From positions 1-27,371 of the forward strand of contig JACUTX010000004.1 in assembly GCA_014859615.1 (NCBI GenBank): DNA of 27,371 nt, in the 5' to 3' direction. Under the pieces are notes generated by a model, which saw only the letters and a list, made by a program, of their open reading frames with translations, did not search any database and was not told the DNA's origin. The translations under genes and the position numbers were made by a program. This stretch comes from Desulfuromonadales bacterium. GTDB taxonomy: Bacteria > Desulfobacterota > Desulfuromonadia > Desulfuromonadales > UBA2294. Positions 17,560 through 24,753 of this stretch are shown here, piece by piece; positions within the stretch are counted from its first letter, which is position 1; the number at the start of each line of letters is the position of its first letter.

Positions 17560-19782
17560 TTAAAATCGACCATACTTGGCGCGTAGACGCTGGCGAACAA
17601 TCTCGGCCAGAGTATTGACGACAAAAGTCATGACGAACAGGATAACGGCCGAAAGAAACAAGACCCGATAGAGAGAACCGTCGACAGGCGCTTCCGGAAT
17701 TTCAACGGCAATGTTGGCCGATAAAGGGCGCATCCCGTTGAAAATACTCAGATCGATAATCGCCGTATTGCCGGTCGCCATCAAGACAATCATCGTCTCG
17801 CCAACCGCGCGTCCAAAACCGATCATGGTCCCGGCAAAAATACCGGGAGACGCCGAAGGGAGAATAACCCGCCAGACCGTCTGCCAGCGACTGGCACCGA
17901 GAGCCAACGACGCCGCTTTGAGACTCGGCGGAACATTGGAGAGGGAATCTTCGGCAATGGTGAAAAGAATCGGGATCACCGCAAACCCCATGGCAAATGC
18001 GATAATAATAGAGTTACGCGGATCGTAGCGGGTTCCCATTTCAGTAAATAACCACTGCTTGAGATTACCGGCAAAAAGCAGGTTTTCCACTCCCGGCCCC
18101 AGGGTGGCGGCGATGGCGACCGCCATGATAATCACCGGCGCGATCGCCAGAAATTCGAAACCGCGTTCCACTCTTTTCAGCGACTCAAATTTGCGTGCCC
18201 CCTGCCAGAACAGAATACTGAGCATCAACGCCGCCGGGACCAGAATCAGAGAGAGAAACAGGGAACCGAGGGAGCGTTCGATCAATGGAGCGAGCCAGAG
18301 AGCCGCAAGAAAACCGATAATAACCGTCGGGATCGCTGCCATCACCTCGACGGCAGGCTTGATCACCCCGCGCAGGCGCGGCCGGGCAAACTGACTGGTA
18401 TAGATGGCGCCAAAGATTGCCAGCGGCACAGCAAACAACATGGCGTAAAAGGTCCCTTTTAAAGTCCCGAAAATCAACGGTGCCAGACTCATTTTCGGCT
18501 CGTAATCGTCGCTGGCCGAAGAAGATTGCCAGGCGTAGACCGGTTCCGGATAATTTTCATACCAGACTTTACCGAAGAGGGTCCCGAAACTCACTTCCGG
18601 GTGCGGGATCTCCAGTTTCCAGCTGAGCAGAGTATTCTCTTTGGTCAAGGCAATCAGCGCATTGCCCCGGGTGGTCAGGGCGAATCTGGCGATTTTCCCC
18701 GGCGGGTTTAGCTGCAGCAAAAAACGCTCGCTGGTCATATGATCGAGTCGCAATCCGTCGGCCGACAGACTGAAAACGGTCTTGTCACGCGAAGATGGCG
18801 AAATCATCTCGATCCGTTCATGATGACCGGAAAGCTCGTGAATTCGGGTCAGAACCGGTTGCTGTTCCCCCTTGCGCACCGGAAACCAGGTCGTGATCCC
18901 GCCACGATCATCACCCACCGCCAGCGAAATATCACCAAATACCAGATTCAGTGCGGTGATCGCCCGTTGATCAGCAAAAGCCTGAAGCTGATCAACCCGT
19001 TCTGGTGCATCGATATCGCTCAGATCCCAGCGCAGCAGCTCCCCCCGATCGGTTCCGGCGTAAAGCTGGCGTCCATTACTGCTCAGAGTCAGCGTACTGA
19101 TCCGGCCATTCACAGTTGCATCGAGTTGATGCTGATTCTCAAAAACTTCTGCATCGCCCAGAAAATTTTCGGTCACTGCACGCTGATAGAGCTCTATTGT
19201 CCCCTCGGCAAGCAGATCGACCCGGGTCTGACGCCCCTGTGCATCGACGCGGACCAGAGTCTGCACCGAGCGCCCCGATTCCGGTGCGACAAAACGGGCC
19301 AGCCGTTCCAACTTGTAGACGATGCTGCGTTGATTGTCGTTGTCAGCATCAAATACCGGAGTAAATCTGACTTGTTCGACGGTCACCGAGCCATCATCCC
19401 AGAGCAGGGCATGTTTCTGATGGCCGAAGCTCTCCACCGACAACAATCGGGTCGCGGTGCCATCACTGGAAAACTGCTGCCGGGAGAGTTCGCGCCCCCC
19501 TTTGATACTGAAAAAAACCAGTTCACCACGATCATCGAGGGTATAGCCGGTCTCCAGATATTCATCCATACCGATGGCCAGAATGTTCTGCTGTTCAACC
19601 GACTGCAGCTGCAGACTGGAGTAGAGTTGCGCTGAAGGGGAGAAGAAGAGCGGCAGGGAGACCTTGGCAATCAAGACCAGAATAAAGATAACGCTGAAAA
19701 TAATCATCATTCCGCCAGCGGTAATCAACCAGCGGGCGAGGCGATCATTGCGCTTGATTTTCTTAAGAAAGGCTGGATTCAT
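17560..19782 (-). CDS. pstC: Phosphate ABC transporter permease PstC with large extracytoplasmic domain
   Basis: The partner permease of PstA is 740 residues long, about 320 in E. coli. A first membrane helix (about 18-45) is followed by about 370 residues outside the membrane. That part has beta-propeller-like strands such as GRQLYAGTDRGELLRWDLSD and SLAVGDDRGGITTWFPV, reminiscent of WD40 repeats. The C-terminal 300 residues form the transport core, with GTLKGTFYAMLFAVPLAIFG, ALGASRWQTVWRVILPSASP and GRAVGETMIVLMATGN, the conserved permease loop. Long PstC forms are known in several proteobacteria, so this is probably not a fusion artefact. It is preceded by GAGG at 4 nt and by a stable hairpin in the pstS-pstC gap. 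Confidence 0.94.
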   Translation of the reverse strand: MNPAFLKKIKRNDRLARWLITAGGMMIIFSVIFILVLIAKVSLPLFFSPSAQLYSSLQLQSVEQQNILAIGMDEYLETGYTLDDRGELVFFSIKGGRELSRQQFSSDGTATRLLSVESFGHQKHALLWDDGSVTVEQVRFTPVFDADNDNQRSIVYKLERLARFVAPESGRSVQTLVRVDAQGRQTRVDLLAEGTIELYQRAVTENFLGDAEVFENQHQLDATVNGRISTLTLSSNGRQLYAGTDRGELLRWDLSDIDAPERVDQLQAFADQRAITALNLVFGDISLAVGDDRGGITTWFPVRKGEQQPVLTRIHELSGHHERIEMISPSSRDKTVFSLSADGLRLDHMTSERFLLQLNPPGKIARFALTTRGNALIALTKENTLLSWKLEIPHPEVSFGTLFGKVWYENYPEPVYAWQSSSASDDYEPKMSLAPLIFGTLKGTFYAMLFAVPLAIFGAIYTSQFARPRLRGVIKPAVEVMAAIPTVIIGFLAALWLAPLIERSLGSLFLSLILVPAALMLSILFWQGARKFESLKRVERGFEFLAIAPVIIMAVAIAATLGPGVENLLFAGNLKQWLFTEMGTRYDPRNSIIIAFAMGFAVIPILFTIAEDSLSNVPPSLKAASLALGASRWQTVWRVILPSASPGIFAGTMIGFGRAVGETMIVLMATGNTAIIDLSIFNGMRPLSANIAVEIPEAPVDGSLYRVLFLSAVILFVMTFVVNTLAEIVRQRLRAKYGRF

Positions 19783-19808
19783 AAATCCTCAAACTCTATC
19801 TCCTGGAT

Positions 19809-19853
19809 CACAAACAGGCTCTCTCCAATAAAAGGAGAGAGCCGCGATTTGTG
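19809..19853 (-). promoter_or_regulatory. Intercistronic hairpin between pstS and pstC
   Basis: GGCTCTCTCC (19817-19826) and GGAGAGAGCC (19834-19843) form a perfect 10-bp stem with a 7-nt loop. CACAAA (19809-19814) and TTTGTG (19848-19853) extend it through a small internal loop. On the minus strand no T-run follows, so full termination is unlikely. Its place in the 91-bp pstS-pstC gap suggests it stabilises the pstS message or partly attenuates transcription into pstC. Confidence 0.65.
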
Positions 19854-19873
19854 GTGCTTTTTCTCGCCGCAAA

Positions 19874-20857
19874 TCAGTCGAGGAGTGCCAACTGCTTTTT
19901 AGCAACCTCAGCAGTCAGCGGCAGGTAACCATCTTTCACCACGATCTCCTGCCCTTCTTTCGACAGTGCATACTTCAAGAACTCTTTGACCAGGGTCGGC
20001 AGCGGCCGGTTCGGCTCTTTGGCGACGTAGATATAAAGGAGGCGCCCGAGGGGATAGCTGCCGTTCAAGACATTCTCGTAGCTCGGTTCATACTGCTTGT
20101 CGCCATCCTTCTTGCCGAGAGGGATCGCTTTGACCCCGGAAGTTTTGTAGCCGATACCGGAGTAGCCGACCCCTGCTTTATCTTCCGTCACACCAAGAAC
20201 CACCGAAGCACTCCCGGGCTGTTCCTTGACCGTATCTTTGAAATCCCCTTTGAAGAGTGCTTTCTCTTTAAAGTAGCCGTAGGTTCCGGAAGCGGAGTTA
20301 CGGCCGTAAAGACTGATCGGCTTATTCGCCCACTCACCGGTGAGGCCGAGTTCCCCCCAGGTCGTGATGTCACGAGCTTCGCCCCCTTTACGGTTTTTCG
20401 AAAAGATCGCATCGACCTGCTGCAGAGAGAGTCCGGAAATCGGATTATCCTTGTTGATAAAGACCGCCAGGGAATCGAGCGCGACACCGATAGCGGTCGG
20501 CTTGTAACCGAATTTCGTCTCAAACGCCTGACTCTCTTTATCTTTCATCTTCCGCGACATCGGCCCGAGTTGACTGGTCCCCTCGATCAAAGCCGGAGGA
20601 GCGGTACTCGACCCCTTCCCCTCGATCTGAATATTGACATTCGGATATTGTTTACGAAAACCTTCGGCCCAGAACGTGAGCAGATTATTCAGGGTGTCAG
20701 ATCCAACACTGTTCAGGTTGCCGGCGACCCCCCGCACCTTGACGTAATCACTGAGGTTAACATCAACCTTGATCGGAGCGGCGCAAACGCTGCCGACGGT
20801 CAGAATCAGGGTCAACAGAACCAGACTCATTTTTTTAAACGTTAATAACTTGCTCAT
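19874..20857 (-). CDS. pstS: Periplasmic phosphate-binding protein PstS
   Basis: PstS captures inorganic phosphate in the periplasm and delivers it to PstC/PstA. The 327-residue protein begins with a signal peptide (MSKLLTFKKM plus a hydrophobic core, likely cleaved after VCA). Ligand-binding motifs follow: VGSDTLNNLL, GKGSSTAPPALIEGTSQLGP, INKDNP and GRNSASGTYGYF. The serine-rich SSTAP and SASGT loops are the expected phosphate contacts. I chose the ATG at 20857 because it gives a proper signal peptide and follows GGAGATGCAAAGAG; a longer GTG frame to 20962 runs through the promoter region. It is the first gene of the pst operon. A candidate PHO box lies 60 bp upstream. Confidence 0.95.
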   Translation of the reverse strand: MSKLLTFKKMSLVLLTLILTVGSVCAAPIKVDVNLSDYVKVRGVAGNLNSVGSDTLNNLLTFWAEGFRKQYPNVNIQIEGKGSSTAPPALIEGTSQLGPMSRKMKDKESQAFETKFGYKPTAIGVALDSLAVFINKDNPISGLSLQQVDAIFSKNRKGGEARDITTWGELGLTGEWANKPISLYGRNSASGTYGYFKEKALFKGDFKDTVKEQPGSASVVLGVTEDKAGVGYSGIGYKTSGVKAIPLGKKDGDKQYEPSYENVLNGSYPLGRLLYIYVAKEPNRPLPTLVKEFLKYALSKEGQEIVVKDGYLPLTAEVAKKQLALLD

Positions 20858-20916
20858 CTCTTTGCATCTCCTTGTCTGTTTTTTCGTTAATTTATGGACA
20901 GAAGAATGAACCCGGA

Positions 20917-20945
20917 TTGTTAGGTGGATGTTAGCGGCAAGTGAG
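20917..20945 (-). promoter_or_regulatory. Candidate PHO box (PhoB operator) upstream of pstS
   Basis: Reading on the minus strand, three 7-mers recur every 11 bp: CTCACTT, CTAACAT and CTAACAA, separated by GCCG and CCAC. The 7-4-7 spacing is that of PhoB half-sites (E. coli consensus CTGTCAT). The last two are the best match. The site lies 60-88 bp upstream of the pstS start. A -10 box is not clear. Confidence 0.5.
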
Positions 20946-21127
20946 AAGTTAACTAAAAACACTATCTGGGTTTCATTTTACCACTTTAAAAGGTTGTGTC
21001 TGCGCGTCAGCAAAAAAGCGTGAACGCTCCCCGCAAAAATATCAAAATATTCCAAACGACATTCGATCTTAATCTTCTGCTCATAATCACCGGGTAGTTT
21101 TGTTAACAATTCAGGAGGAACAAATTT

Positions 21128-21250
21128 ATGCAAATTCTTATTTTTGTCGGGTATCTGATTCTCTTCATCGCACACGGGATCATCATTTATCGCGAAAGAA
21201 AAAATAGAGCCGACCAATTGGTCGAGGATATTCTACGCTCGAGAAAGTAG
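21128..21250 (+). CDS. Small membrane protein, 40 residues, divergent from pstS
   Basis: I do not recognise this protein. The frame runs from ATG at 21128 to TAG at 21250 and has a strong AGGAGG at 21112-21117 with suitable spacing to the ATG. The first 21 residues (MQILIFVGYLILFIAHGIII) form one hydrophobic helix, followed by a basic patch (YRERKNR) and a charged amphipathic tail ending in SRK. This is the usual shape of a single-pass membrane microprotein with its tail inside the cell by the positive-inside rule. It sits alone on the plus strand between phoR and pstS, about 270 bp from pstS, so a role in phosphate response is an inference from position only. A 79-codon frame on the opposite strand has no ribosome-binding site and is not favoured. 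Confidence 0.65.
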   Translation: MQILIFVGYLILFIAHGIIIYRERKNRADQLVEDILRSRK

Positions 21251-21381
21251 TCCTCCACGAGCAGGAGTTATTTTAAGTGGCGGGGAAATTTCGGCAACAT
21301 GCGTCGTCGGTGCCTGACCGTGAGAAAAACTCAGGCCATGCCGACAGCAATCGGTCTTGTTAAAGAGGACTCCAGGAGGAC
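21249..21381 (+). other. Foldable non-coding segment with competing inverted repeats
   Basis: The 173-bp gap between the small membrane-protein gene and the phoR stop contains nested complementarity. GTCGG (21306-21310) and GCCTGA (21312-21317) pair with TCAGGC (21331-21336) and CCGAC (21341-21345), an 11-bp interrupted stem. AGTCCTC or GTCCTCC (21249-21256) can pair with either GAGGACT (21365-21371) or GGAGGAC (21375-21381). The last contains a ribosome-binding-like AGGAGG, followed at 21385 by a TTG opening only 7 codons. On the minus strand this gap follows phoR and has two T8 runs without a good stem. No known riboswitch core was recognised. Confidence 0.3.
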
Positions 21382-21423
21382 AACTTGCAAAAAAAACGGC
21401 CGGACTAAAAAAAACAGAACAGG

Positions 21424-23202
21424 TTACGGGACAACCGGCAAGAGCAGAGTAAAACTGCTCCCCTCACCGGCGACACTTGTCACTTTCACTTCAGCACGAT
21501 GAGCCTGAGCGACATGCTTGACAATCGAGAGACCGAGACCGGTGCCGCCAAGATTGCGACTTCGCGCCTGATCAGCCCGGTAAAAACGCTCGAAGATTCG
21601 GGATTGATGCTCTTTCTCGATCCCGCAACCGAAATCCTGCACCCGAATGCCGATTTTCGATTCCAGCTCCAGCGCTTCGAGCACCACCTCTCCCCCCGGA
21701 TCACTGTATTTGATGGCGTTTGTCAAAAGATTGATAATCGCCTGTTCCAGAAGGGGCGCATTGATCCGGGCATGGAGATGCTCCGGGCAGTTGAGCTTAA
21801 GCTTGATCTGCTGCTGCAGCAGCAGACTTTCACAAGCCATTCGCGAACTTTCCAGAACCGGACAGAGGAAAGAATCCGACATCTCCCACCCCCCTTGCAT
21901 CGCCCCCTGTTCGATCCGTGCCAGATCGAGCAGATCCTCAACCAGGGCGTTGAGCCGTTCATTCTGTTTAAAAATAATTTCCAGAAAACGCTGTTCGGCT
22001 GAGTCGATCGTATTCTCATCGAGCAGCGTTTCGACCGCCCCGCGTATGGCGGTGATCGGCGTTTTAAGTTCATGGGAAACATTGGCGACAAAATCACGCC
22101 TTACCGTCTCCAGCTGGCGCAAGCGGGTCAGATCGTGCAGGACAACCAATACTCCGACTCGCTCTTTCCGTTCGCCGATCAACGGAGTTGCCTGTACATG
22201 CAGGTAACGCTTGTTCGGACCATGCAGTACCAGCTCATCCTCAAGCGTCTCCTGTTGAGCCAGAGCCTGCCGGATGAAACGCTGCAGTCCGGCCTGACGG
22301 ATCACTTCCTGAATCGGTCGTCCCGGTTTTAAATTTGGGGAGAGATCAAAAAGCGCGGCCGCCGCGCTATTCATACGAATAACCCGCTCACCGCCGTCGA
22401 TCGCAACGATCCCTTCGATCATACAACCGAGTATCGCTTCAATTTCTCTGCGCTGTTCCACTTCGCGATCGATCTTTTCAGCCAAATCGACCGCCATCTG
22501 ATTCATCGCCCCGGCCAGACGCCCCGTCTCTTCGGAGCCGGTTACTTCCAGTGGTATATCGAGCTCCCCGCGCGAAAAACGCTGCGCCCCGATCGTCATC
22601 AATTCGAGTGGTCGACTGAGGCGACGGGAGATCCACCAGCAGATCGGTGCCAGCAGCACCGCGATGATCAGGCCACCAAACGCCAGTTGCCAGTAAATCC
22701 CCGTAAGAGTCGCATCGATATCAGAGACCGACAGTGCCGTGCGAATGTATCCGATCAGTCGCCCTGTTTCGTAGACCGGAACCGCCACGTACATCAACTT
22801 CTCCCCCAAGGTATGGCTGAAGCGGACCGACGTCCCCTGCTGGCCGGCAAACGCCTGCAGAACTTCCGGTCGTTGACCATGATTATCCATCAACAAAGCA
22901 TTGTCGTGAGAATCAGCCAGAACCAGACCATCGCTCAAGATGACTGTGATCCGGGTTCCGGACTGCTCGCCGAGTCGTTTAACCAGTTCTGTCAAACCCC
23001 TCTGGTCTCGACCGCTGAATTCTCCCTTAAGCTGATATTCAACCAGTCGGGCGCGGGCACCCAGATCGATCGAAGTCTGTTCATAATGAAAACGACGCAG
23101 TTCGCCGGAGACATACCAGCCGACCACCAGCAAGACCAGATAGACCAAAATCAGATAAGAGGGGTAGAGTTGCCAGACCAGCCGACGCTTCTTCAGATTC
23201 AT
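21424..23202 (-). CDS. phoR: Phosphate-regulon sensor histidine kinase PhoR
   Basis: PhoR phosphorylates PhoB when phosphate is scarce. The roughly 592-residue protein has a first membrane helix (about 10-30), a periplasmic region of about 130 residues and a second helix (about 160-185). HAMP, PAS (IEAILGCMIEGIVAIDGGER onward) and HisKA domains follow, with H377 in FVANVSHELKTPITAIRG. The HATPase domain has N (LLTNAIKYSDPGG), G1 (VQDFGCGI), F (IFERFYR) and G2 (GGTGLGLSIVKH) boxes. The large periplasmic region is absent from E. coli PhoR but common in other bacteria. The ATG at 23200-23202 overlaps the phoB stop (ATGA) and follows AGGAGGGGG, so the longer frame to 23259 is rejected. Confidence 0.93.
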   Translation of the reverse strand: MNLKKRRLVWQLYPSYLILVYLVLLVVGWYVSGELRRFHYEQTSIDLGARARLVEYQLKGEFSGRDQRGLTELVKRLGEQSGTRITVILSDGLVLADSHDNALLMDNHGQRPEVLQAFAGQQGTSVRFSHTLGEKLMYVAVPVYETGRLIGYIRTALSVSDIDATLTGIYWQLAFGGLIIAVLLAPICWWISRRLSRPLELMTIGAQRFSRGELDIPLEVTGSEETGRLAGAMNQMAVDLAEKIDREVEQRREIEAILGCMIEGIVAIDGGERVIRMNSAAAALFDLSPNLKPGRPIQEVIRQAGLQRFIRQALAQQETLEDELVLHGPNKRYLHVQATPLIGERKERVGVLVVLHDLTRLRQLETVRRDFVANVSHELKTPITAIRGAVETLLDENTIDSAEQRFLEIIFKQNERLNALVEDLLDLARIEQGAMQGGWEMSDSFLCPVLESSRMACESLLLQQQIKLKLNCPEHLHARINAPLLEQAIINLLTNAIKYSDPGGEVVLEALELESKIGIRVQDFGCGIEKEHQSRIFERFYRADQARSRNLGGTGLGLSIVKHVAQAHRAEVKVTSVAGEGSSFTLLLPVVP

Positions 23203-23900
23203 GCCCCCTCCTGAAAACGGTACCCAACGCCACGAACGGTTTCGATATAATGGCCGCATCGACCGAGCTTTTTCCGCAACCCGGCAATCTGCACATCGAC
23301 CGCCCGGTCAGTAACAATGTAATCCTCTCCACGCACAGCATTAACAAGTTGATAGCGCGTGAAAACCCAGCCCGGTTTTCTGGCCAACACTTCAAGGACC
23401 TTGAATTCGGTAAATGTGAGTTCGACCGGTCTCCCTTCAACCTGCACCAGATTGCGCCCGGGGTGAATACTCAAAGCAGCGCGAATCAGCTCTTCGGCAT
23501 CGGTCTCCTGTTGCAGAAAGCTTTTACGCCGCAGCACCGTCTGGATCCGGGCAAGCAGAACCTTGATACTGAACGGTTTGGTCATATAATCATCAGCACC
23601 GAGCTCCAGGCCGCGAACAACATCCTCTTCTTCGCCGCAAGCGGTGAGCATGATGATCGGGATCTCGCTGCCGGATTCACCACTGCGCAACCGCCGACAG
23701 ACTTCAAGACCGCCGATCCCGGGGAGCATCAGATCGAGCAAAATCAGATCCGGACTTTTCGCTGCAATCTGCGCCAAAGCCTCTTCGCCATTCTCGGCAC
23801 AGTCGGCACTGAAGCCTGCCTTGATCAGATTGAAATGAAGCAGCGCGAGAATATCTTCTTCATCTTCCACGACCAGTATCCGTTTTTTTGCCTCAGTCAT
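23199..23900 (-). CDS. phoB: Phosphate-regulon response regulator PhoB
   Basis: This OmpR-family transcription factor activates the Pho regulon. The 233-residue protein has a receiver domain with acidic pocket VVEDEED (residues 10-16), phospho-acceptor D56 in LILLDLMLPG, conserved Thr in IIMLTA and Lys in DDYMTKPF. The C-terminal winged helix contains ELTFTEFKVLEVLARKPG and the recognition region DRAVDVQIAGLRKKL, ending in ETVRGVGYRF. GAGG lies 5 nt before the ATG. It is first in the phoB-phoR pair and overlaps phoR by 4 bp. Downstream lies the pst operon on the same strand, the expected target. A PHO box before phoB itself is not clear. Confidence 0.93.
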   Translation of the reverse strand: MTEAKKRILVVEDEEDILALLHFNLIKAGFSADCAENGEEALAQIAAKSPDLILLDLMLPGIGGLEVCRRLRSGESGSEIPIIMLTACGEEEDVVRGLELGADDYMTKPFSIKVLLARIQTVLRRKSFLQQETDAEELIRAALSIHPGRNLVQVEGRPVELTFTEFKVLEVLARKPGWVFTRYQLVNAVRGEDYIVTDRAVDVQIAGLRKKLGRCGHYIETVRGVGYRFQEGA

Positions 23901-24066
23901 AATACCTCGCTATCAAAGCAGACATCTTTTTCTTATTAACCGAACAGTGTAAGGATAGCATGAGGAGACGATAAAAAAGATCTGAAATCGTATTTTGATG
24001 TTGCAGATAATGCTGCACTGCATTGCGTAAAGTAAAAAAAGAGTAATTATTCACCACCCTGCTCAA

Positions 24067-24168
24067 TCAGCACAGCATGTGGGCTACTGCTGTTGCCGGA
24101 GGGAAGTTAAGTGACAACGTTGGACGTAGGTAACAGTTGTAGACCGCATGCCGGAATAGAAGTGCTGA
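24067..24168 (+). other. Predicted long hairpin (possible structured RNA) upstream of the thioesterase pseudogene
   Basis: Three stacked complementary pairs were found. TCAGCAC (24067-24073) pairs with GTGCTGA (24162-24168). GCATGTGG (24075-24082) pairs with CCGCATGC (24144-24151) with one G-U. TACTGCTGTT (24085-24094) pairs with AACAGTTGTA (24132-24141) with one mismatch and one G-U. A 37-nt apical part (24095-24131) includes the palindrome CAACGTTG. The rest of the 331-bp stretch 23901-24231 holds the phoB upstream region and no credible gene. The strand is a guess. It could be a leader RNA for the downstream gene or a mobile-element remnant. Confidence 0.35.
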
Positions 24169-24231
24169 ACAGTTACAAAAAAGATTAGACTCGAGAACAG
24201 GGAGAACATCAACTTCGGTCAGGAGTTAACC

Positions 24232-24654
24232 ATGAAAAACAGCTTGCAATGCGGCATGACCTATACCCACCGTTATCAGGTTTCAGCATAAAAAACAGTT
24301 CCGTACCTCTATCAGGAATCGGCGCTCTTTCAGGCGATGCCTCAGGTCTTTGCTACCGCCTATATGATCGGACTTATGGAGTGGGCCTGTATGGAGGCGT
24401 TGCAGCCGCACATGGAAGAGGGGGAGATCAGTCTCGGCACCCGTATCTGCGTGTCACATTCGGCTGCCACTCCGCCAGGAATGAAGGTAAAGGTCAAAGT
24501 CTCTTGACTGGAAGTGGACGGTGCAAAGACAAAATGGTCGATCATTGCTCAGGATGAACAGGGGCTGATCGGGGAAGGGACGCACGAGAGGTTCTCCATC
24601 AACAGAGAAAAGTTCGAAAGCATGGTCGCAAAGAAAACCGGCCAAAAAAAATAA
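24232..24654 (+). pseudogene. Thioesterase (hotdog fold, FlK-like) gene with two in-frame stops
   Basis: A single reading frame of 140 codons runs from ATG 24232 (AGGAG at 24221-24225) to TAA at 24652-24654. It is interrupted only by TAA at 24289-24291 (codon 20) and TGA at 24505-24507 (codon 92). Segments such as ESALFQAMPQVFATAYMIGL, MEWACMEALQPHMEEGEISL, GTRICVSHSAATPPGMKVKV and GEGTHERFSINREKFESMVA match the thioesterase group related to fluoroacetyl-CoA thioesterase FlK. The Glu in MEWACMEA and the His in CVSHSAAT fit the expected active-site region. No frameshift has occurred and the ribosome-binding site is intact, so decay looks recent. A 102-codon frame at 24249-24557 is out of register and not a gene. 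Confidence 0.82.
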
Positions 24655-24683
24655 AGGATGAGCACCATAAGGGCCCACCCTTT
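24644..24683 (-). terminator. Intrinsic terminator of the hisC-mutY-rnd operon
   Basis: On the minus strand, AAAGGGTGGGC (24683-24673) pairs with GCTCATCCTTT (24663-24653), 11 bp with two G-U pairs and a 9-nt loop. It is followed by A and a run of eight T (24651-24644). It lies about 70 bp beyond the rnd stop and overlaps the end of the convergent thioesterase pseudogene. Confidence 0.75.
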
Positions 24684-24753
24684 GTCGCAGAACAGCGCAA
24701 CAAAATACGCCGATTAACCGGTCATTTTGTCCTTCGTCATATCCTTGGCCGGA

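Noticed and set aside
18739..19635. Plus-strand frame of 298 codons
   Set aside because: It is antisense to the PstC extracytoplasmic domain and has no family motifs. The frame at 16119-17027 over pstA is rejected for the same reason.
20978..21217. Minus-strand frame of 79 codons between pstS and phoR
   Set aside because: It has no ribosome-binding site or recognisable domain, and overlaps the 40-codon membrane-protein gene, which has both a strong AGGAGG and a membrane-protein composition.
21251..21423. Cyclic-dinucleotide (GEMM) or other known riboswitch
   Set aside because: Conserved GEMM core pieces are missing, and no cobalamin, TPP, fluoride or guanidine consensus was found.
21299..21502. 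Plus-strand frame of 67 codons
   Set aside because: It has no ribosome-binding site, a biased basic composition, crosses the foldable segment and runs antisense into the phoR end.
24080..24115. GTG-started 11-codon frame with three consecutive Cys
   Set aside because: It has no ribosome-binding site and lies within the predicted hairpin.
24505..24507. TGA as a selenocysteine codon in the thioesterase frame
   Set aside because: A TAA also interrupts the same frame, the TGA lies between beta strands away from the expected active site, and I see no convincing bacterial SECIS hairpin just after it.
24249..24557. Plus-strand frame of 102 codons
   Set aside because: It is out of register inside the thioesterase pseudogene. 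The homologous frame is the one starting at 24232.
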